Below the pieces are notes generated by a model that saw nothing but the letters and a program-made list of their open reading frames with translations, did not search any database and had not been told where the DNA came from. A DNA stretch of 7,777 bases from positions 1 through 7,777 of the forward strand of contig CAAFEY010000125.1 in assembly GCA_900761995.1 (NCBI GenBank), in the 5' to 3' direction. A program made the translations under genes and the position numbers. Position 1 is the stretch's first letter; each line of letters starts with the position of its first letter. This DNA is from an uncultured Collinsella sp. (GTDB lineage: Bacteria; Actinomycetota; Coriobacteriia; Coriobacteriales; Coriobacteriaceae). Positions 1-7,777 of this stretch are shown here, in pieces.

Positions 1-14
1 ATCCGCGACCCTTA

Positions 15-29
15 ACTACTGAGAGTAGT
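15..29. repeat. Small 6-bp hairpin near the left edge
   Basis: ACTACT at 15-20 is complementary to AGTAGT at 24-29, around a GAG loop. No T-tract follows on either strand. It could be the edge of a structure belonging to a gene outside the window, or chance. No function is assigned. Confidence 0.3.
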
Positions 30-49
30 ATAGCTGCTCCCGTCCCTGC

Positions 50-154
50 GGTCCCCGGGTGCCCCGCGGCGGGCTGGGTTTTTATCTTCGCTCCCCTTGC
101 TTCGCAAAGTCGCTCAGACAATAAACCCAGCCCGCCGCGGGGCACCCGGGGACC
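50..154. repeat. Perfect 32-bp GC-rich inverted repeat with a 41-base spacer
   Basis: Bases 50-81 are the exact reverse complement of 123-154. The arms begin GGTCCCCGGG and end GGCTGGGTTT, and pairing breaks at base 82/122. The spacer 82-122 contains a small nested hairpin (TTGC at 98-101 with GCAA at 104-107). The inner ends of the arms are T-rich on both strands (TTTTTAT on plus, TTTATTG on minus). These T-tracts lie inside the loop rather than after the hairpin, so this is not a standard intrinsic terminator. No flanking direct repeats were seen, so a mobile-element origin is possible but unsupported. Perfect arms of this length in non-coding DNA suggest a recent origin, active maintenance, or a dispersed repeat family. 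Confidence 0.9.
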
Positions 155-180
155 TACCGGGGATTGCCATGACGTACGTT

Positions 181-250
181 GGCTGAAATATTAACGTGGG
201 ATCCGCCGTTCGAACGAACGGTGGATCCCACGCTCACTTTTTATTCAGCC
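181..250 (+). terminator. Candidate terminator hairpin (18-bp stem) followed by TTTTTATT
   Basis: Bases 195-212 pair with 215-232 over 18 positions with a single G-T wobble (205/222). The stem closes on an AACG-type turn. On the plus strand, TTTTTATT (238-245) begins five bases after the stem, as in an intrinsic terminator for a rightward gene lying left of the window. On the minus strand the stem is followed by the weaker TTAATATTTC, so it may also act on transcripts leaving carB. A further 7-bp pair (GGCTGAA at 181-187 with TTCAGCC at 244-250) encloses the whole element. The hairpin is seen directly; termination and its direction are inferred. Confidence 0.6.
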
Positions 251-275
251 CTAGTCATCGCGCAAAGCCCCTTCG

Positions 276-401
276 GCAGCACACGGTGCGGCCAAGTCAC
301 CGCAGGCCGGGGCGGGAGGCGGACCTTTCTCTCGGAAAACTTCGCGAAGCCCAGTTTCCGAGAGAAAGTGTCCGGCTGCCGCCCCGGCCGACCAGGTCAC
401 A

Positions 402-417
<16 letters not shown>
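276..417 (-). repeat. Nested long inverted repeat just after carB, possible carAB transcript end
   Basis: The inner arms are about 305-340 and 354-389. GGCCGGGGCGG (305-315) pairs perfectly with 379-389. TTTCTCTCGG (326-335) pairs with 358-367. Between them are two mismatches and one extra base. The loop carries the palindrome CTTCGCGAAG (340-349). An outer 13-bp pair, 276-288 with 405-417, includes the last codons and stop region of carB, so the 3' end of the gene is itself part of the structure. No T-tract follows on the minus strand, so a classical intrinsic terminator is not shown. Rho-dependent termination, 3'-end protection, or a dispersed intergenic repeat are all possible. Confidence 0.75.
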
Positions 418-3716
<3,299 letters not shown>

Positions 3717-3717
3717 G

Positions 3718-5157
3718 TTAGTTCTCCTCGGTCTCGGTCGCGGCGGTCTCGGCGAAATTCCAGCCAGCCAGGCGGTCCTTCGCGGTGTCGATGTCCAGGT
3801 AGTTCTCCTCGCCGTCCATGAGTCGCGTAAAGGCGGTAAAGAGATAGTGGGCATCGGTGGGGCCAGGCGAGGCCTCGGGGTGATACTGGACCGAGAAGCA
3901 CGGGGCGTCGAGCAGCTGGATGCCCTCGGCGGTGCCGTCGTTGAGGTTCACATGTGTTAGGCGAATGCGGCCAAAGCGCTCGTTCATCACGACCGGCGCG
4001 ATTCCGCGGCGCACCCAGACGCGCAGATCTCCATCGGCCGCATGCTCGGTCTCGCCGCCGGAAAGCTCGGGGACAAGCTTGCCCAAGCTGGGGAACAGCA
4101 GGCCAAAGCCATGGTTTTGCGCGGTGATCTCCACGCGACGGCTTACCAGGTTCATGACCGGCTGGTTGCCACCGCGGTGACCGAACTTAAGCTTTTCCAT
4201 CTGGGCGCCGCAGGCCAGACTGATCATCTGATGACCCAGGCAAATGCCAAAGACCGGCACCTTGCCGATCAGCTGCTGCACCTGCTCGTAGGTCTCCACC
4301 ACGGCATCGGGGTCGCCGGGGCCATTGGACAAAAAGACACCGTCGGGATTCATGTCGAGCACCTCACTCGCGGGCGTATCCCACGGCACGACAGTAAGGT
4401 CGCAGCCGGCGCGGACCAGCCCCTCCAGAATACCGCGCTTCACACCGCAGTCGTAGGCGACCACTTTGTGACGGGCAGGAGCGGCAACCGCAAGCGCAAA
4501 GTCATGCGTGGCAGGCAGGTCGGCGGCCACAAACTCGTGAGGCGCGGGGCAACTCACGGTCTTGACCAGATTCTCGCCCACCAGCGTGGGCGCTGCGGCC
4601 AGACGCTCGGCAAGCTCGTCGACGTCGAAGATCTCGGTCGAGATAATGCCCATCTTGGAACCATTGTCGCGCAGATGGCGCACCAGAGCGCGGGTGTCGA
4701 CACCCTCGATAGCGACGATGCCGTGAGCGCGCAGGTACTCCGGCACGCTGACGGCCGAGCGCCAGTTAGAAGGCGTGGCGCACATGTCGCGAACGATCAT
4801 GCCGCGCATAGCCGGAGCGCTCGCAGGGCGCACGTCGTCGCCGGGGAAGGCCGACTGGACGTCGGTCTCGTCGATACCGTAGTTGCCGATCTGCGGATAG
4901 GTCATGGTTACGATTTGGCCGGCATAACTCGGGTCGGTCATGACCTCAAAGTAGCCCTCGAGCGAGGTGTTGAAGCAGACTTCGCCGGTCGCGGTACCCT
5001 CGGCGCCGCATGCACGTCCATAAAAAATGGTCCCATCCTCAAGATACAGGATGCAGGGACCGCAGGTACCCTTGCTGGTTTTGGCCAGCATACGCTGGCA
5101 AAGCTCGCTGGGCGCGAAGGTGCGGGCGGCAGCGCCCGCGGTATGGTTGTTCGCCAT
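3718..5157 (-). CDS. carA: Carbamoyl phosphate synthetase, small (glutamine amidotransferase) subunit
   Basis: CarA hydrolyses glutamine and channels the ammonia to CarB. It has 479 residues; E. coli CarA has 382. The small-subunit N-terminal domain is about 33-180 (GPCILYLEDG, then NTSLEGYFEVMTDPSYAGQ). The class I glutaminase domain is about 230-447. The triad is visible: C306 in GICLGHQ, and H426 and E428 in QYHPEAS. The SNGPGDP motif is at 277-283. The extra length comes from about 25 N-terminal residues, about 34 residues inserted between QNHGF (347-351) and the conserved IRLTH (398-402), and an acidic C-terminal tail. The start at 5157 is chosen because AAGGAG (5167-5162) lies four bases upstream. 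The alternative GTG at 5178 falls in the loop of the upstream hairpin and has no better ribosome site. The stop at 3720-3718 is one base from the carB start, so the two genes form an operon. Confidence 0.96.
   Translation of the reverse strand: MANNHTAGAAARTFAPSELCQRMLAKTSKGTCGPCILYLEDGTIFYGRACGAEGTATGEVCFNTSLEGYFEVMTDPSYAGQIVTMTYPQIGNYGIDETDVQSAFPGDDVRPASAPAMRGMIVRDMCATPSNWRSAVSVPEYLRAHGIVAIEGVDTRALVRHLRDNGSKMGIISTEIFDVDELAERLAAAPTLVGENLVKTVSCPAPHEFVAADLPATHDFALAVAAPARHKVVAYDCGVKRGILEGLVRAGCDLTVVPWDTPASEVLDMNPDGVFLSNGPGDPDAVVETYEQVQQLIGKVPVFGICLGHQMISLACGAQMEKLKFGHRGGNQPVMNLVSRRVEITAQNHGFGLLFPSLGKLVPELSGGETEHAADGDLRVWVRRGIAPVVMNERFGRIRLTHVNLNDGTAEGIQLLDAPCFSVQYHPEASPGPTDAHYLFTAFTRLMDGEENYLDIDTAKDRLAGWNFAETAATETEEN
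3724..3729 (-). promoter_or_regulatory. carB ribosome binding site inside the end of carA
   Basis: GAGGAG on the minus strand lies seven bases before the carB ATG, within the last codons of carA (ETEEN then stop). It decides the carB start at 3716 over the longer in-frame extension to 3854, which would overlap carA by 137 bases. Confidence 0.85.
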
Positions 5158-5161
5158 AATT

Positions 5162-5167
5162 CTCCTT
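5162..5167 (-). promoter_or_regulatory. carA ribosome binding site
   Basis: AAGGAG on the minus strand lies four bases before the carA ATG. Its AAGG (5167-5164) is complementary to CCUU at 5194-5191. It could therefore be masked by the lower stem of the PyrR-type hairpin that ends directly before it. Confidence 0.85.
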
Positions 5168-5194
5168 CCCGGTCTCACAGGACCGGCTTAAAGG
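5164..5194 (-). promoter_or_regulatory. Putative PyrR-binding RNA hairpin overlapping the carA Shine-Dalgarno
   Basis: The minus strand reads CCGGUCCUGUGAGACCGG over 5186-5169. This gives a 6-bp stem (CCGGUC with GACCGG) closing the hexaloop CUGUGA. The PyrR binding-loop consensus is usually written ARUCCNGNGAGGYU, with hexaloop CNGNGA. The loop, its closing C-G pair and the U just below all fit; the outer pairs here are G-C instead of A-U. A lower stem, CCUU (5194-5191) with AAGG (5167-5164), is separated by a 5'-side internal bulge (UAAG opposite G), as in known PyrR loops, and would occlude the Shine-Dalgarno. No U-tract follows, so translational repression is favoured over attenuation. 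The sequence match is seen directly. PyrR binding is inferred, and no pyrR gene is in the window. Confidence 0.72.
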
Positions 5195-5215
5195 TGTGTA
5201 GTTAGGCCTCGCGGT

Positions 5216-5244
5216 ATTGTAACCGCAAGCATGCCTCATGGCGT
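5216..5244 (-). promoter_or_regulatory. Candidate carAB promoter
   Basis: TACAAT (5221-5216, minus strand) is a good -10 hexamer. It would place the transcript start near 5209 and give a leader of about 52 bases, consisting mostly of the PyrR-type hairpin. The -35 region at the usual spacing (ACGCCA, 5244-5239) is poor. TTAACG (5247-5242) is closer to consensus but 20 bases away. The -10 sits inside a small palindrome (GCGGT at 5211-5215 with ACCGC at 5222-5226, plus strand). This is a candidate only. Confidence 0.4.
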
Positions 5245-5246
5245 TA

Positions 5247-5271
5247 ATTTCATCGAAATGTTTACGAAATG
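5247..5271 (-). promoter_or_regulatory. Candidate operator: repeated CATTTCG half-sites upstream of carA
   Basis: On the minus strand CATTTCG occurs at 5271-5265 and again at 5260-5254, 11 bases apart, about one helical turn. The second copy also forms an inverted repeat, ATTTC (5259-5255) with GAAAT (5251-5247). These sites lie just upstream of the candidate -10 and around its -35. The repeats are visible; a protein binding there is a guess. Confidence 0.3.
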
Positions 5272-5317
5272 ATAATTATGACTTTCTATGCATAATGATT
5301 TTTCTGGGACGGGGATT

Positions 5318-5358
5318 AAAAAATCATCCCGCGAGGCTTGTGGCTCACGCGGGATGAT
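5318..5358 (-). terminator. Intrinsic terminator of the ABC-exporter / membrane-protein operon
   Basis: ATCATCCCGCG (minus strand, 5358-5348) pairs perfectly over 11 bp with 5333-5323 around a 14-base loop. TTTTT (5322-5318) follows at once. It starts nine bases after the stop codon of the 5368-6330 gene. This is a textbook Rho-independent terminator and separates that operon from carAB. Confidence 0.92.
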
Positions 5359-5367
5359 GACGTCTTA

Positions 5368-6330
5368 TTATTTCTTGTCCTGCTCCAGCAGTTCGGACGG
5401 TGTGCGATCGGGCTTGCCGCCGCGGAAAATCTCGCGGCCATGCAGACGATGCTCCAGGTCACGTTCGGCCTTTTCCTCGTCAATCTTGGTCTGGCTCACC
5501 ACCGGGTCCTCAATCAACGACGACACCGAGTTCACCTGCTTCTGAATGCGCTCGGCGATGGTGTCATCCATACTCACGATGCGCATCTTCCAGTCGATAC
5601 TCGTGGCGTTGGATGAGCTCTTGGTCCACACGAACGTCAAAATGGCGCTCTGGTGGCCGCGCGCGGGGAACATGCCAAAGAAGGAATCGTGCTGAATGTT
5701 GCTATCCTCGTCGATATAGGCGTGAACGTTATACACCACGCGGTCGATCTTATCGTTGAGCAACGCGTTGGTCGCAAGCGCCGCGGCCTGAATCTGCCCG
5801 TTGGACAGCAGCTCGAGCTCGTTGGCAGACGATGTGTCCAACACCGTCACCTCGACCGTGCCCGTGCGTTCATCGGCTTCATCGACGGTGAAGTCGAGCG
5901 GGAACTGCGTAAAGCCGTTGCCCCATTCAAGTCCACCCTTCAGCGCCGTCGAAACGGTATCAACCGAAACGCTCTCGGACAGGTTGGCGGTATTCAGACG
6001 GCGCATCACGCCGTAGCCGATCTGCATGCCCACGATCAGCACCAAAATACCGATGACCACGGCCATCGCGGTCTTCGTAATGGTATGACTCACCTGCGAA
6101 CCCGAAGGATCGTCCTCGGACAGCGGGTCGATATGTTTTGCCTGGCTCGCGCGGTCCTCGCTGCGCAGCTGCGCTAGCGCAGCTTTGTCACCGCGCTTGG
6201 CCGCAGCCTCCTTCTCACGCATGCGCTCGGTTCGCTTTTTGGCAAGCGTGGGATCCAAGACACCGGATGCATCGATTTCGGAGAATAACTCCGTCACTTC
6301 TTCCGGAGTCAAAGGGTTCTTGTCAGCCAT
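5368..6330 (-). CDS. Single-pass membrane protein of unknown function
   Basis: The protein has 320 residues and I do not recognise its family. The N-terminal part (1-80) is hydrophilic, with a charged, probably helical Lys/Arg/Glu/Ala-rich stretch at about 29-60. One strongly hydrophobic segment at about 86-108 (AMAVVIGILVLIVGMQIGYG) is a likely transmembrane helix rather than a signal peptide, given its distance from the N-terminus. The roughly 210-residue C-terminal part looks like a folded domain (alternating hydrophobic stretches such as GTVEVTVLD, AILTFVW and WKMRIVSM), followed by a charged tail from about 283. The positive N-terminal region suggests that the N-terminus is cytoplasmic and the C-terminal domain outside. 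AGGAAG (6339-6334) precedes the ATG. The gene starts 19 bases after the ABC exporter gene stops, so the two are probably co-transcribed and perhaps functionally linked. It ends at a strong terminator. Confidence 0.85.
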   Translation of the reverse strand: MADKNPLTPEEVTELFSEIDASGVLDPTLAKKRTERMREKEAAAKRGDKAALAQLRSEDRASQAKHIDPLSEDDPSGSQVSHTITKTAMAVVIGILVLIVGMQIGYGVMRRLNTANLSESVSVDTVSTALKGGLEWGNGFTQFPLDFTVDEADERTGTVEVTVLDTSSANELELLSNGQIQAAALATNALLNDKIDRVVYNVHAYIDEDSNIQHDSFFGMFPARGHQSAILTFVWTKSSSNATSIDWKMRIVSMDDTIAERIQKQVNSVSSLIEDPVVSQTKIDEEKAERDLEHRLHGREIFRGGKPDRTPSELLEQDKK

Positions 6331-6349
6331 AAACTTCCTGTCATATCAA

Positions 6350-7777
6350 TCAGTCGAGCTCGTGCGCACGCGCACCTTCGAACTGCATTCGATAGTAACG
6401 GGCATAGGTGCCGCCACGGGCGAGAAGCTCCTCGTGCGTGCCACGCTCCACAACGCGACCATGCTCAACGGTCGCAATCTCATCGGCATGCTTAATGGTC
6501 GAAAGACGGTGGGCGATGATAATCGTGGTGCGGCCGCGCGCCAGTTCTTCGAGTGACTCCTGCACCGCCTCCTCGCTCTCGTTATCCAAAGCACTCGTCG
6601 CCTCGTCCAAGATCAAGATTTTGGGATTCTTGAGAAACACGCGCGCAATGGCAACGCGCTGCTTCTGTCCGCCCGAAAGACGGCTGCCGCGCTCGCCCAC
6701 GACCGTGTCATAGCCCTGTGGAAGCGACTCGATAAAGGCATCGATGTTGGCGCGACGGGCGGCCTCGGCGATCTCTTCTGCCGTAGCACCCGGCTTGCCG
6801 TAGGCGATGTTCTCGCCGATCGTACCGTCAAACAGATAGACATCCTGCTGCACCAGGCCGATGGCACGGCGCAGGCTCTGCTGCGTCACATCGCGCACGT
6901 CTTGACCGTCGATGCTAATGGATCCGGTAGCCACGTCATAAAAGCGCGGCAGCAGCGAACAGGTCGTGGACTTGCCACCGCCCGAAGGGCCAACCAAAGC
7001 GATGGTCTGCCCGGGCTTGATGGACAGGTCCATATGGTCGATAACGGGACGCTCGTCGGCATCGCCCTCGCCCAGCTCAACATCCTCGTAGTTAAAGCAC
7101 ACGTCGTGATACTCCACGGCGCCGGCAGTCACCTGCAGATCCGTGGCGCCCGGCTTGTCCTGGATATCCGGCGCGGTCGAGAGCACCTCGTCCATACGCT
7201 TAAAGCCGGCGATAGCCTTCTGATACGTTTCGGCCGAATTGACGAGTGTCTCGAGCGGCGTGCAGAACAGCGAAATATAGAGTGCAAAGGTCGCCATATC
7301 GACCGCCTGCAGCTGTCCCTGGGCGACCAGCCAGCCGCCCAGCAGCACCACGATCACATAGAGCACGCCCGAGAGCAGGCCATACGTCGCAGTATAGACG
7401 CCCATGGCGTGATACATGTTCTCCTTGGACGAAAGATAGCGATTGTTGGAGGCGCGGAACTTGAAGCGTTCGGTCTCCTCATTGGCAAAGCTCTTGACCA
7501 CGCGCATGCCCGCCAGCGAATCCTGCAGCTGTGCATTGATGCCGCTGATCTTTTTGCGGTTGTCGCTAAAGACCTCGCGCATGCGCATGTTCTGCCAAAA
7601 CATGATGACCGCAAACGCCGCCGTCACCACGGCCATGGCGAGCGCCAGCACCGGAGCGATGGTAAAGAGGATCACAAACGAGCCGATGATCTCGATGCCG
7701 CAGATGATGATCCACTCGGGCACGTGGTGCGCCGCCTCGCAGATATCGAACAGGTCGTTGACCACGCGGCTCATCAT
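6350..7777 (-). CDS. ABC exporter half-transporter (membrane domain plus ATPase), N-terminus outside window
   Basis: The visible 475 residues are the C-terminal part of an ATP-driven exporter with fused membrane and nucleotide-binding domains. The ATG at 7777 is internal: the reading frame is open to the edge, and MSRVVNDLFDI matches the conserved region within the first part of the membrane domain. About 100 or more residues, with the first helices, are therefore missing. Hydrophobic helices are visible at about 22-60 and 125-175. The ATPase has Walker A GPSGGGKS (263-270), Q-loop Q311, signature LSGGQ (367-371), Walker B ILILDE (387-392), D-loop SALD and H-loop H423, so both the ATP site and the catalytic Glu392 look intact. 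Such half-transporters work as homodimers or paired heterodimers; a partner gene could lie upstream, outside the window. The substrate (lipid, drug or peptide) cannot be told. The membrane-protein gene 19 bases downstream is probably in the same operon. Confidence 0.93.
   Translation of the reverse strand: MMSRVVNDLFDICEAAHHVPEWIIICGIEIIGSFVILFTIAPVLALAMAVVTAAFAVIMFWQNMRMREVFSDNRKKISGINAQLQDSLAGMRVVKSFANEETERFKFRASNNRYLSSKENMYHAMGVYTATYGLLSGVLYVIVVLLGGWLVAQGQLQAVDMATFALYISLFCTPLETLVNSAETYQKAIAGFKRMDEVLSTAPDIQDKPGATDLQVTAGAVEYHDVCFNYEDVELGEGDADERPVIDHMDLSIKPGQTIALVGPSGGGKSTTCSLLPRFYDVATGSISIDGQDVRDVTQQSLRRAIGLVQQDVYLFDGTIGENIAYGKPGATAEEIAEAARRANIDAFIESLPQGYDTVVGERGSRLSGGQKQRVAIARVFLKNPKILILDEATSALDNESEEAVQESLEELARGRTTIIIAHRLSTIKHADEIATVEHGRVVERGTHEELLARGGTYARYYRMQFEGARAHELD

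Noticed and set aside
50..154. The 32-bp repeat as a Rho-independent terminator
   Set aside because: The T-tracts are in the loop and no T-tract follows the outer arm on either strand. It is listed as a repeat instead.
3717..3854. Upstream in-frame start extending CarB by 46 residues
   Set aside because: The added residues are Arg/Pro/Thr-rich noise over carA. The start at 3716 has a good ribosome site and begins at the conserved CarB N-terminus.
5158..5178. Alternative GTG start adding seven residues to CarA
   Set aside because: It lies in the loop of the PyrR-type hairpin and has no suitable ribosome site, while the ATG at 5157 has AAGGAG.
4042..5205. 387-codon open frame on the plus strand opposite carA
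   Set aside because: It is the antisense shadow of carA, with the same biased composition and no motif.
5268..5285. Possible arginine-repressor (ARG) box around ATAATTAT
   Set aside because: Only the central 8-bp palindrome matches. The flanking half-site bases do not form the inverted TGA/TCA arms expected.
7775..7777. ATG at the window edge as the true start of the ABC exporter
   Set aside because: The residues there match an internal conserved segment of the membrane domain, and the first helices are missing, so the gene continues past the edge.

Overview
The window is GC-rich and densely coding. All four protein genes lie on the minus strand, so transcription runs from right to left. 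The protein sequences look like a high-GC actinobacterium, most likely of the class Coriobacteriia (Collinsella-like). That placement is an inference from general sequence character, not from a database match.

Right to left, the layout is as follows. (1) 6350-7777 holds the C-terminal 475 residues of an ABC exporter half-transporter (membrane domain plus ATPase), cut by the window edge. (2) 5368-6330, 19 bases further on, encodes a 320-residue single-pass membrane protein of unknown function, probably in the same operon. This operon ends in a clear intrinsic terminator at 5318-5358. (3) 5158-5317 is an AT-rich regulatory region containing candidate promoter and operator sequence and, directly before carA, an RNA hairpin that matches the PyrR-binding consensus. 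(4) 3718-5157 is carA and 402-3716 is carB, the two subunits of glutamine-hydrolysing carbamoyl phosphate synthetase, separated by one base. (5) 1-401 has no credible gene. It holds three successive long inverted repeats, including a perfect 32-bp pair of arms around a 41-base spacer.

CarA releases ammonia from glutamine. CarB uses that ammonia, bicarbonate and two ATP to make carbamoyl phosphate for pyrimidine and arginine synthesis. The best regulatory observation is the hairpin at 5169-5186. Its hexaloop CUGUGA fits the CNGNGA loop recognised by PyrR, and a lower stem would pair with the carA Shine-Dalgarno sequence. No U-tract follows it. This suggests pyrimidine-dependent translational repression of carAB rather than transcription attenuation. 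The other items worth a look are the inverted-repeat cluster downstream of carB and an insertion of about 34 residues in the glutaminase domain of CarA.
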